Source: Streptomyces typhae (lineage in GTDB: Bacteria > Actinomycetota > Actinomycetes > Streptomycetales > Streptomycetaceae). From it: a stretch of 63,692 bases of DNA. The stretch is taken from NCBI RefSeq assembly GCF_009755605.1, contig NZ_WPNZ01000016.1:1-63692 (forward strand), read 5' to 3'. The stretch's first letter is position 1. Every line of letters starts with the position of its first letter. The notes beneath the pieces are model-generated. The model was not told the origin of the DNA, did not search any database, and worked only from the letters and a program-made list of their open reading frames with translations. Made by a program: the position numbers and the translations under genes. Below are positions 8,325 through 18,605 of the stretch, one piece after another.

Positions 8325-8957
8325 GTGAGTAGCAGCGGCGACGGCACGGCGGTGGGTGGTCCGTATCCGCTGCACAGCGGCTCGGCCGAGCACTCTCCGA
8401 AACGCCCGGTGGCAGTGCCTGAGGGCGGCTCCGGAACGGAAAGTCAGGCTGTGGACCCGGAGCGGGAGCAGGTCGGTTATCGAGGTCCCACGGCGTGTGC
8501 CGCCGCGGGCATCACATACCGCCAGTTGGACTACTGGGCACGGACCGGGCTCGTCGAGCCCAGCGTGCGGGCGGCGGGCGGGTCGGGGACGCAGCGGCTC
8601 TACAGCTTCCGCGACGTGGTCGTACTGAAGATCGTGAAACGGTTCCTCGACACCGGGGTCTCGTTGCAGAACATCCGCACCACGGTCCAGCACCTGCGGG
8701 ACAGCGGTTTCCGGGATCTGGAGCGCACCACGCTGATGAGCGACGGCGCGACCGTGTACGAGTGCACCTCGCCGAACGAGGTCCACGACCTCCTCCAGGG
8801 CGGACAGGGTGTCTTCGGGATCGCCGTGGGCGTGGTGTGGCGCGACGTGGAGGCCGCGCTGTCGCAGCTGCACGGGGAGCGGGTCGACACGGGGGAGACC
8901 CTGGTGGGGAACCATCCCGCGGACGAACTCGCCAGGCGGCGCAACCGGGCCGTCTGA
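8325..8957 (+). CDS. MerR-family transcriptional regulator (Rv1830-like)
   Basis: This 210-aa protein has a disordered N-terminus of about 50 residues. A MerR DNA-binding domain follows (GYRGPTACAAAGITYRQLDY, WARTGLVEPSV, GTQRLYSFRDVVVLKIVKRF) and then the helix TGVSLQNIRTTVQHLRDSG. The C-terminal ligand region lacks an obvious metal site. In mycobacteria the equivalent gene lies next to DUF151 and upstream of the glycine decarboxylase gene. The start is set by a GGAGGT box 5 nt before GTG and by a promoter at 8266-8294. No ligand can be predicted. Confidence 0.87.
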   Translation: MSSSGDGTAVGGPYPLHSGSAEHSPKRPVAVPEGGSGTESQAVDPEREQVGYRGPTACAAAGITYRQLDYWARTGLVEPSVRAAGGSGTQRLYSFRDVVVLKIVKRFLDTGVSLQNIRTTVQHLRDSGFRDLERTTLMSDGATVYECTSPNEVHDLLQGGQGVFGIAVGVVWRDVEAALSQLHGERVDTGETLVGNHPADELARRRNRAV

Positions 8958-9010
8958 CCGGCGAGCTCTCCTCAGGGGGATTGTCAGTGGCGTAGGGCAG
9001 CATCGGAGAT

Positions 9011-10558
9011 GTGAGAACCGCGCCGACGATTCTGCATCTCGACATGGATGCCTTTTACGCGTCCGCCGAGCAGGCGGCCAAGCCGAGCCTGCGCGGCAAG
9101 GCCGTCGTCGTCGGCGGGCTCGGTCCGCGCGGAGTCGTGGCGACGGCCTCCTACGAGGCGCGCCGGTTCGGGGTGCACTCGGCGATGCCCATGGGGCAGG
9201 CGCGCCGACTCGTTCCGAACGCCGCGTATCTCGTGCCGCGGTTCTCGTTCTACCGGGACATCAGCGAGCAGGTCATGCGGCTGCTGCGGGAGCTGTCGCC
9301 GCTCGTGGAGCCGCTGAGCCTGGACGAGGCCTTCGTGGACCTGGAGGCGGGCGGTGTGGCCTCGGACGAGGCGTCGGCTCGGGTCGTGGGGGAGCGGCTG
9401 CGGGCGGACATCCTGCGGGTGACGCGGCTGACGGGGTCGGTGGGGCTCGCCGCGTCCAAGATGCTGGCGAAGATCGCCTCCGAGGAGGCCAAGCCGGACG
9501 GGCTCGCGCTGATAGCCCCCGGCACGGAGCGGGAGCTGCTGGCGCCCATGACGGTGCGGACGCTGCCGGGTGTGGGGCCGGCGACGGGGGACCATCTGCG
9601 AAGAGCCGGCATCACCACCGTCGGGGAGATCGCCGAGGCGGGCGAGGACGAACTGGTGCGGCTCCTCGGCAAGGCGCACGGGGGCGCGCTGTACGCGATG
9701 GCGTTGGCGCACGACGAGCGGCCCGTGGTGGCCGAGCGGGACACCAAGTCGGTCAGCGTCGAGGACACGTACGACGTGGACATCCACGACCGGGTGCGGG
9801 TGCGGATGGAGGTCGCCCGCCTCGCCGACCGGTGTGTGCAGCGGTTGCGGGCCGCGGGGCACTCCGGGCGGACCATCGTGCTGAAGGTGCGGCGGTTCGA
9901 CTTCTCGACGCTGACGCGGTCCGAGACGCTGCGGGGGCCCACGGACGACCCCGGTGTGGTGCGTGAGGCCGCCGCGCGGCTCCTGGAGTCCGTGGACACC
10001 ACGGGGGGTGTGCGGCTGCTCGGCGTCGGCGTGAGCGGGCTCGCCGACTACACGCAGGAGGACCTGTTCGCGCAGGCCCAGGCGAAGGCGGAGGCGGAGG
10101 CGGCGGAGGCCGCCGGGATGGATGTTCCGCATGGGGCCGCCCAGGGGGACGGTGGCGCGCTGCTTCCCGAGGGGGCGGGGGACGAGGGCACCGCCGGGGG
10201 CGAGCCGGGCCGGGCCGAGCCCGGTGGGGCTGGTACCGGCGGGGCCGATTCCGGTGGGGCCGAGCCCGTGCCGCCCGCGGAGCGCCGGTGGCCCTCGGGG
10301 CACGACGTGCGGCATGCCGTGCACGGGGCCGGGTGGGTCCAGGGGAGCGGCCTGGGGCGGGTCACGGTGCGGTTCGAGACACCGCAGTCGGTGCCCGGTC
10401 GGGTACGCACATTCCGTACCGACGATCCGGAACTGGAGCCATCGGATCCGCTCCCGCTCGTGGAGCCTTCCGGTCCGGGGGAGGGGGTCTCGGCGGCCGG
10501 CCCGGAAGCGGGGCTGCCGGTGTCGGGCTCGGGGCGGACTGCGGCTCCTGCGCCTTGA
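9011..10558 (+). CDS. dinB: DNA polymerase IV (DinB) with an extra C-terminal Tudor-like domain
   Basis: This 515-aa Y-family polymerase bypasses DNA lesions. The catalytic carboxylates are present in LHLDMDAF (8-15) and in SLDEAF (103-108). The HhH region LPGVGPATGDHLRRAG lies at 185-200 and the little finger extends to about 345. A beta-clamp motif QEDLF sits at 349-353. It is unusually long: a Gly/Ala/Glu linker (355-425) leads to a compact segment, GHDVRHAVHGAGWVQGSGLG and the VTVRFET following it (430-457), which resembles the Tudor-type C-terminus of UvrD/PcrA. GTG start. It lies 53 nt after the MerR gene. Confidence 0.93.
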   Translation: MRTAPTILHLDMDAFYASAEQAAKPSLRGKAVVVGGLGPRGVVATASYEARRFGVHSAMPMGQARRLVPNAAYLVPRFSFYRDISEQVMRLLRELSPLVEPLSLDEAFVDLEAGGVASDEASARVVGERLRADILRVTRLTGSVGLAASKMLAKIASEEAKPDGLALIAPGTERELLAPMTVRTLPGVGPATGDHLRRAGITTVGEIAEAGEDELVRLLGKAHGGALYAMALAHDERPVVAERDTKSVSVEDTYDVDIHDRVRVRMEVARLADRCVQRLRAAGHSGRTIVLKVRRFDFSTLTRSETLRGPTDDPGVVREAAARLLESVDTTGGVRLLGVGVSGLADYTQEDLFAQAQAKAEAEAAEAAGMDVPHGAAQGDGGALLPEGAGDEGTAGGEPGRAEPGGAGTGGADSGGAEPVPPAERRWPSGHDVRHAVHGAGWVQGSGLGRVTVRFETPQSVPGRVRTFRTDDPELEPSDPLPLVEPSGPGEGVSAAGPEAGLPVSGSGRTAAPAP

Positions 10559-11250
10559 CGGGGGTGTCCCTTGCAGGGGGAGGTTGGGACGGACGGCTGC
10601 GGCGGGCGCTGACGGGCGCTGCGGCACCGTCGCTGCGCTGTTACGTCGCGCCGTCGCCGTACCGCTGTGCTGCCGCGCCGTCGCGCCGCTGTGCCGCCGT
10701 GCCGCGAGGCCGCCGTGCTGCGAGGCCGCCGTGCCGCTGTGGCTCGGCGCTGTGTCCCGCAGGGGGCCGCGGGCGTGGAGCCGGGCGGCCGCGAGCTCCG
10801 GGACGCTGGAAGGGGCGGGGCGGCCAGCGGGGGAGAGCACGGGGGCGGGGGAGGTCCTGTCCGGCGGGACGAGGCTGCCGTGGGTGTGAGCGGGGCTGTG
10901 CTGCACCGGGAGGGTGCTCAGGCGGGCGACGAAGGCTTTGGGTCGGGGACCGCCAGCTTCGGCCCGCAGCGCTGGCCTCTGGTCTGCCTCTGCTCTGCAC
11001 CGCCGCCCCCTGATCCGCGCCGCCAGCGGCAGGCCCGCACCGCAGGCCCCCTGGTCCCGGCGCAGGCCTCGGGCCCGCAGCGCAATGCTGGCTCCAGGCC
11101 CACAGCGCAGGCCTTGGGCCCGCAACGCTGGCCCCAAGCCACGCCACGCGGGCCTCAGGCCCGCAGCTAGGCCCCGCGCAGGCCCCACCCCCCGGCAGCC
11201 AGGCGAGAGGGCGCCCCCGAAACGGCGCGGAGCCGCCCGGTAGGGCGCGT
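10559..11250. other. Gene-free repeat-rich spacer between dinB and the PRC-barrel gene
   Basis: About 690 bases with no convincing gene. The left half (10620-10760) is made of degenerate GCCG/CTGCG-type short repeats. The right half (about 10965-11170) contains several diverged copies of a roughly 25-nt unit of the form GGCCCGCAGCGCTGGCC. Several long frames cross it on both strands but none has a start with a ribosome binding site or a recognisable domain. Confidence 0.6.
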
Positions 11251-11625
11251 TCAGGCTTCGGTGGTCCTGGGCGTGTGGCCGAAGTCCATGTCCGGTGGGG
11301 GCGGTGGCGGGGCCAGGTCTAGGCCGTAGTGGCGGTAGAGCTGGAGCTCCTGTTCGGGGGAGAGGTGGCGGCCGACGCCGAAGTCGGGGGCGTCCTTGAT
11401 GAGGGCCCGCTCGAAGGGGATGCGCAGGGTGCCGTCCTGCACCAGCTCACTGGGTTCCAGGGGCACGAAGGCGTCCCTGCTGAACAGGCCCGTGCGTATC
11501 GCCGCCCACTCCGGGGCACCGGTGGCGTCGTCGAGGTAGACCTCGTCGATCGTGCCGATCTTGGCTCCGTCGCGGTCGAACGCCTTGCGGCCGATCAGGT
11601 TGCGCGGATCGATGTCGGTCTGCAC
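11251..11625 (-). CDS. PRC-barrel domain protein
   Basis: This 124-aa protein has an N-terminal PRC-barrel (residues 8-80: LIGRKAFDRDGAKIGTIDEV, YLDDATGAPEWAAIRTGLF) and the downstream tail LSPEQELQLYRHYGLDLAPP. The fold is found in photosynthetic reaction-centre H subunits and RimM; in Streptomyces such proteins are of unknown function. It is a clear paralogue of the first half of the protein at 62711-63598. The GTG start at 11625 is preceded by GGAGGG. The upstream region (11655-11740) is notably AT-rich for this window and probably contains the promoter. Confidence 0.85.
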   Translation of the reverse strand: MQTDIDPRNLIGRKAFDRDGAKIGTIDEVYLDDATGAPEWAAIRTGLFSRDAFVPLEPSELVQDGTLRIPFERALIKDAPDFGVGRHLSPEQELQLYRHYGLDLAPPPPPPDMDFGHTPRTTEA

Positions 11626-11794
11626 GGGCCCTCCAACGGTTCGCAATTCGCTCATGCTTGTCTGTACTGGTTTAAATGCCGTCCGTACCAGTTCTAACCT
11701 CGTTTGGGTTTCAGTCGGATTTTGTTCGTAATCACTACGAAAGAGCACATCTAGGCAGGCGGCCACTCGAGGGACCGGCCACGGACCTCGCTGG

Positions 11795-11800
11795 TAGGCT
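11795..11800 (+). promoter_or_regulatory. Likely minus-10 of the gcvP promoter
   Basis: TAGGCT fits the Streptomyces TAGRRT-type minus-10 and lies 19 nt before the first riboswitch aptamer. The matching minus-35 is weak (GACCGG around 11773), so this is a tentative call. Confidence 0.35.
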
Positions 11801-11819
11801 GGCAGGCGGCTGTTGACCC

Positions 11820-12030
11820 CGTGCGGGAGAGCTCTTCGGTGGCAGCACCGGAGGCGCCGAAGGAGCAACTCCTCCCCGGAATCTCTCAGGCCCCTGTACC
11901 GCACGGACGAGGTCACTCTGGAAAGCAGGGCGGGCGCCGGGCGGGCACGTTCGAAACCCTTCCTCACCGACGGTGAAAGCAGTGCCTCCGCACGGCGGCG
12001 CTGTGAAGCTCTCAGGTTGAGATGACAGAG
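11820..12030 (+). promoter_or_regulatory. Tandem glycine riboswitch
   Basis: Two aptamers in series precede gcvP. Aptamer 1 (11820-11903) has the P1 arms GTGCGG and CCGCAC, the signature GGCGCCGAAGGAGCAACTCC, and ATCTCTCAGG. Aptamer 2 (11916-12030) opens with CTCTGG, carries CACCGACGGTGAAAGCAGT and GCTCTCAGGTTGAGATGACA, and closes with CAGAG pairing to CTCTG. Known members bind glycine cooperatively and turn on glycine cleavage genes. The downstream stretch GGAGGCC (about 12033-12039) can pair with GGCCTCC (12090-12096), which overlaps the edge of the gcvP ribosome binding site. Translational control is therefore plausible. Confidence 0.93.
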
Positions 12031-12099
12031 GGGGAGGCCGTCCGGGTACCCGCGCCGTGGTGCCCCTCGCAGGTCGTGTCAGACCAGGAGGCCTCCGCA

Positions 12100-14988
<2,889 letters not shown>

Positions 14989-15078
14989 TGGATGCGTACG
15001 AGGACTGAGGCGACGGCAGCAGTGATGACGTCGGCACCGGTCGTGCGGTGCCGGCGGACCTGAGGCGGACATGAGTGA

Positions 15079-15110
15079 GGGCCGGTTCGGACGGAAGTCC
15101 GGGCCGGCCC
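15079..15110. terminator. Probable bidirectional terminator between gcvP and DUF5999
   Basis: A stem of about 13 bp with two mismatches (GGCCGGTTCGGAC against GTCCGGGCCGGCC) and a GGAA loop lies between two convergent genes. A short TTCG tail follows on the plus strand. Confidence 0.6.
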
Positions 15111-15133
15111 TTCGTGTGCGTGGTGCGGACGGC

Positions 15134-15406
15134 TCAGGCGGCCGTCATCACCTGGTTGGTGCCCAGCGGTCGGTGCGGGGCGATGATCTCGCCGTTCGGC
15201 AGCAGCTCACCGGTGTCCTCGAAGAGCAGGACGCCGTTGCACAGCAGACTCCAGCCCTGCTCGGGATGGTGCGCCGTGAGCAACGCGGCTTCCCGGTCGG
15301 CGGATTCGGCTGTCGGGCAGGGTGGCTGGTGCTGGCACATGGAAGGGTTCTTTCGCTGGGTCGTGATGGCTGAGACGTCTGTTGCACGGCTCGCTGAGGT
15401 GTTCAT
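15134..15406 (-). CDS. DUF5999 family small protein
   Basis: This small acidic protein contains MCQHQPPCPTAESADREA and GWSLLCNGVLLFEDTGELLP, a sequence typical of a Streptomyces-restricted family. Function is unknown. Three cysteines, two histidines and the CxHxxxC arrangement suggest metal binding, but that is inference. Two starts are possible. ATG at 15406 has a good GGGGGA box and gives 90 aa. ATG at 15340 gives 68 aa beginning MCQHQPP, which is the form I recall in databases. It is convergent with gcvP across a hairpin. Confidence 0.8.
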   Translation of the reverse strand: MNTSASRATDVSAITTQRKNPSMCQHQPPCPTAESADREAALLTAHHPEQGWSLLCNGVLLFEDTGELLPNGEIIAPHRPLGTNQVMTAA

Positions 15407-15720
15407 GGCCGTTCCCCCGTTTTCGTCGGTCCGATCCAGTGTTGCCCTACGAGCGTGATTCCGCAGGGATTTTGCTGCAGCGGGTTCCTACTGCTTAATG
15501 ACGTATCACCCGCCCGGACGGTTCAGCCCAACTTCCCTGTCTCTTCGGGTGGTTCGACATAGCCGAAGTGGGCTAGTCCGGTCGGGCAACCGGGTGCGAC
15601 AGGGTGCCGGGCAGCACAGTGCAGCACTCGGCAGGCCTCGGCAAGGCATGAGACTCGAGCCTGGCTCGCCGAGACCTGGAGCGCGTGGTGGAGGTGGCGT
15701 GGCCGGGGGCGGCCGGGACG
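15407..15720. other. Intergenic region
   Basis: About 310 bases between two minus-strand genes. It must hold the promoter for the DUF5999 gene and is relatively AT-rich around 15480-15500. I see no further gene or repeat in it. Confidence 0.5.
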
Positions 15721-16305
15721 TCAGGCGGGCGAACCCAGGAGCGGTGCCGGAGTGAGCCGGTGGGTGAGCACGGGCAGCAGGTCGGCGGCGCGGTGCGGGC
15801 GGTGGGCCGCGATGCCCGGGGGCGCGGGGGCGAGCGGCACGAGCAGGTCGGTGGGGGCGAGGGAACCGGCGGCGCCGTCGTCCGTGCAGTCGGCGTGCAG
15901 CCACAGCGTGAGCATGTAGAGCTCGGGTACGGAGAGCAGCCGGGGCTGGTAGGCCGTGGGCATGGCCTCGGCGTGGCGCAGGGCCCGCTCGGCGGAGGCG
16001 ATGTAGGGGCCTTCGCAGAAGTGCGAGAACGCCCAGCCGTCCGGTGTGAGCATGGTGTCCGCAGCGGCCACCGTACGTTCGCCGCTGCGGATCAGAAAGC
16101 GCCAGCCGGTGAGCTTCGTCGGGGATGTGCCGGCTGCCGTGACGCGGTCCAACTCATGTACGGGCAGGGGCAGTTCCGCGCTCGTGGGGCCCTTGGCCGC
16201 ACACAGGGACGGGGTGCGGGCCGCGCGGACGGCGGTCGGGGAGCCGAGGGCGGTGAGGACGCTGCGCAGGGCGGGCGCGGGAGCCGGGGGGACGTACAGG
16301 GGCAT
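15721..16305 (-). CDS. Conserved hypothetical protein
   Basis: The protein has 194 aa, no signal peptide and no membrane helix. I do not recognise a domain. It is rich in Ala, Leu and Pro with a hydrophilic middle (TKLTGWRFLIRSGERTVAAADT) and the conserved-looking stretch DGWAFSHFCEGPYIASAERAL. Codon use is normal for the window. ATG start with GAGAGG upstream. The AT-rich stretch upstream (16440-16475) contains a TTGAAA and TATAAA pair on the minus strand that could be its promoter, although their spacing is not ideal. Confidence 0.75.
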   Translation of the reverse strand: MPLYVPPAPAPALRSVLTALGSPTAVRAARTPSLCAAKGPTSAELPLPVHELDRVTAAGTSPTKLTGWRFLIRSGERTVAAADTMLTPDGWAFSHFCEGPYIASAERALRHAEAMPTAYQPRLLSVPELYMLTLWLHADCTDDGAAGSLAPTDLLVPLAPAPPGIAAHRPHRAADLLPVLTHRLTPAPLLGSPA

Positions 16306-16854
16306 GGTGGGTCGCCTCTCTCATTCGACAGGCACGGTGGCGCGGGGGCAGGTGCGGACGACGCTGTCAGCTCTGGGCCAGAGGGGCGGGGCGGGGGCAG
16401 GGGGACCGCTGGCGCCAAACTCTCTGCCTCAACCGCGGAGTTTATACGACATATGTTCAGGCATTGTTTCAACTAGCCGCTCCGGATAGCGTCGGCAAGT
16501 CGCTATCCAGTCGCTATCCAGTCGCGCCTCTGCGGCTTTTCTCCCGATTCCGGATCCCCGTTCCCAGTCATGGCCTCGATATTTCCCGTGGGCGCGGTCG
16601 GCTGATTCTCATCGGTTTTTTTCACCACAACCGGAGGATCGAAAACCGCCCGTCACTTCATGCCCCGTGAATGTGCCGCACGGAAACTCACTCCACCATA
16701 GGGGCCCGGGGGCCCGCGAGGGGCGTTATAGATCACATCGGCTGGGCATCATCCCTCGTACACGGCAGCCTCGTACACAGCAGCCTCGTTCACAGCAGCC
16801 TCGTTCACAGCAGCGGCCGGGTCGCCGGCGGCCCATCCGAGGAGGGACGCTTCG
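16306..16854. other. Divergent intergenic region with short repeats
   Basis: About 550 bases between divergent genes. It holds a 12-13-bp direct repeat of GTCGCTATCCA near 16498-16525, an AT-rich patch near 16610-16635, and the 15-bp array at 16754-16813. Promoters for both flanking genes must lie here; none is clear-cut. Confidence 0.5.
16754..16813 (+). repeat. Four tandem copies of a 15-bp repeat
   Basis: Units CCTCGTACACGGCAG, CCTCGTACACAGCAG, CCTCGTTCACAGCAG and CCTCGTTCACAGCAG follow each other without spacers. The array ends 41 nt before the ATG of the GCS2-family gene, so it lies in its leader or promoter. It could be a regulator-binding array or simple slippage. Confidence 0.9.
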
Positions 16855-18375
16855 ATGGGGGAGAAGGTCGCGGCAGAAACGTTCGACCTGTCCGATCGCC
16901 ATCAGTACCGGATCAAGCTGCAGGAGTGCTTGGCCGGACTGGGCCGACTCCTGGAGGAGCGGCGGTTCGACCGGCCCAAGAATCTGATGGGCCTGGAGAT
17001 AGAGCTGAATCTGGCGGGTCCCGACGGGATGCCGAGAATGATGAATGCTGAAGTTCTCGAGCGTATCGCGAGCCGCGATTTCCAGACCGAGCTCGGAATG
17101 TTCAATCTGGAAGTGAACATTGCCCCGCACCGGTTGGGCGGACGTGTTCTTGACCGCCTCGCCGAAGAGCTGCGCACGGGCCTCGGCTATGCCCATCGAA
17201 AAGCGATCGAGGTGGACGCGGGGATCGTGATGATCGGCATTCTGCCGACGCTCTCGCGGCAGGACCTGGTATCCGCGAATCTCTCCGACGCCGACCGCTA
17301 CACCCTGCTCAACGATCAGATCGTGGCGGCACGCGGAGAGAGCTTCTCGCTGGACATCGAGGGCGTGGAACGGCTGACGTGCACGTTCGCGTCGATCGCA
17401 CCCGAGGCGGCCTGTACGTCCGTGCAACTGCACCTCCAGGTGACGCCGGGGAAGTTCGCTTCCGTGTGGAACGCCGCGCAGGCCGTGGCCGCGGCGCAGG
17501 TCGCCGTCGGAGCCAACGCGCCGTTCCTGTTCGGACGCGAGCTGTGGCGCGAGTCGCGGCCCCCGCTGTTCCTGCAGTCCACGGACACCCGGCCGCCCGA
17601 GCTCCAGGCGCAGGGGGTGCGGCCCCGCTCCTGGTTCGGCGAGCGCTGGATCAGCAGTGCCTACGAGCTCTTCGAGGAGAACCTGCGGTACTTCCCGGCG
17701 CTGATCCCGCTGCGCGAGGACGAGGACCCGCTGGCCGTCCTGGACGCGGGCGGCGTGCCCCAACTGGGCGAGCTCACCCTGCACAACGGCACGGTGTACC
17801 GCTGGAACCGGCCCGTGTACGGCATCGCGGACGGCGTGCCGCACCTGCGGGTGGAGAACCGGGTCCTGCCCGCGGGGCCCACCGTCACCGATGTGATCGC
17901 TAACGCGGCCTTCTACTACGGCGTGGTCAGGGCGCTCGCCGAGGAGGCGCGGCCGGTGTGGTCACGGCTGCCGTTCGAGGCCGCGGCCCGCAACTTCGAC
18001 ACCGCCTGCCGTCACGGCATCGAGGCGCGTCTGGAGTGGCCGCGGCGCGGGCGCTACGGCGGTACGGCGCAGGTGGCCGCCGTCGATCTCGTACGGGACG
18101 AACTGCTGCCGCTGGCCGCTGCGGGCCTGGACGCATGGGGCGTGGAGCCCGCCGACCGCGACCTGTATCTCGGCGTGATCGAGGAGCGGTGCCGCAGGCG
18201 GGTCAACGGCGCCTCCTGGCAGACGGCGACCTACCACCGGGCCCTGGAGCGCGGCCTTGAGCGGGACGCGGCACTCGCGGCGACGACGCGGCGCTACTCC
18301 GAGCTGATGCACGCGGGTGAGCCCGTGCACACCTGGCCGGTGGGGCTGCCGGAACCTGCGTTGCCGCGGCGCTGA
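16855..18375 (+). CDS. Glutamate-cysteine ligase family protein (GCS2)
   Basis: This 506-aa cytosolic protein belongs to the carboxylate-amine ligase / GCS2 family. Visible family features are the glutamate-binding beginning NLMGLEIELNL, then FNLEVNIAPHRLGGR, CTSVQLHLQV, and NAPFLFGRELWRESR. Family members form gamma-glutamyl amides with ATP. Streptomyces makes mycothiol, not glutathione, so the true product may be something other than gamma-glutamylcysteine. It starts at ATG with GAGGAGGG 8 nt upstream. It is convergent with the VWA gene and separated from it by a long minisatellite. Confidence 0.85.
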   Translation: MGEKVAAETFDLSDRHQYRIKLQECLAGLGRLLEERRFDRPKNLMGLEIELNLAGPDGMPRMMNAEVLERIASRDFQTELGMFNLEVNIAPHRLGGRVLDRLAEELRTGLGYAHRKAIEVDAGIVMIGILPTLSRQDLVSANLSDADRYTLLNDQIVAARGESFSLDIEGVERLTCTFASIAPEAACTSVQLHLQVTPGKFASVWNAAQAVAAAQVAVGANAPFLFGRELWRESRPPLFLQSTDTRPPELQAQGVRPRSWFGERWISSAYELFEENLRYFPALIPLREDEDPLAVLDAGGVPQLGELTLHNGTVYRWNRPVYGIADGVPHLRVENRVLPAGPTVTDVIANAAFYYGVVRALAEEARPVWSRLPFEAAARNFDTACRHGIEARLEWPRRGRYGGTAQVAAVDLVRDELLPLAAAGLDAWGVEPADRDLYLGVIEERCRRRVNGASWQTATYHRALERGLERDAALAATTRRYSELMHAGEPVHTWPVGLPEPALPRR

Positions 18376-18420
18376 GGCGTTTGGGGCGGGGTGGTGCACG
18401 GGGACCGAGGGCTTGGGGGG

Positions 18421-18460
18421 GCGGGGCCGAGGGTTCGTGGGCGGGGCCGAGGGTTTGTGG
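18421..18460 (+). repeat. Two copies of a 20-bp tandem repeat
   Basis: GCGGGGCCGAGGGTTCGTGG is followed directly by a copy differing at one base. A partial third copy precedes it. It lies 45 nt after the stop of the GCS2 gene and 21 nt before the heptamer array. Confidence 0.9.
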
Positions 18461-18481
18461 GCCAGGGGACTCCGCATGCGC

Positions 18482-18579
18482 GTTGCCTGTTGCCTGTTGC
18501 CTGTTGCCTGTTGCCTGTTGCCTGTTGCCTGTTGCCTGTTGCCTGTTGCCCGTCGCCCGTCGCCCGTCGCCCGTCGCCC
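18482..18579 (+). repeat. Fourteen tandem heptamers between convergent genes
   Basis: Exactly 98 bp made of 14 perfect 7-bp units: nine GTTGCCT, one GTTGCCC, four GTCGCCC. The clean order of variants shows growth by slippage followed by a C-rich variant spreading at one end. It sits 26 bp from the stop of the VWA gene, between convergent transcripts. The copy number should vary between strains. Confidence 0.97.
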
Positions 18580-18605
18580 GTGGGTCTGGGGCGCTGCGCG
18601 TCGTC

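Noticed and set aside
10559..11250. Several overlapping reading frames after dinB
   Set aside because: All are Arg/Ala/Pro-rich and made of the underlying short DNA repeats; no start signals or domains.
12022..12099. In-frame ATG extension of gcvP inside the riboswitch
   Set aside because: It lies in the closing stem of aptamer 2, has no ribosome binding site, and the extension is not like GcvP N-termini. ATG 12100 has AGGAGG.
16855..18375. Glutathione synthesis pathway
   Set aside because: A GCS2-fold gene alone does not show glutathione synthesis, and Streptomyces uses mycothiol; no glutathione synthetase is nearby.
18482..18579. CRISPR array
   Set aside because: Units are 7 bp, contiguous and without unique spacers; no cas genes are present. 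The arrays at 31545, 35071, 47449 and 49923 were rejected for the same reason.
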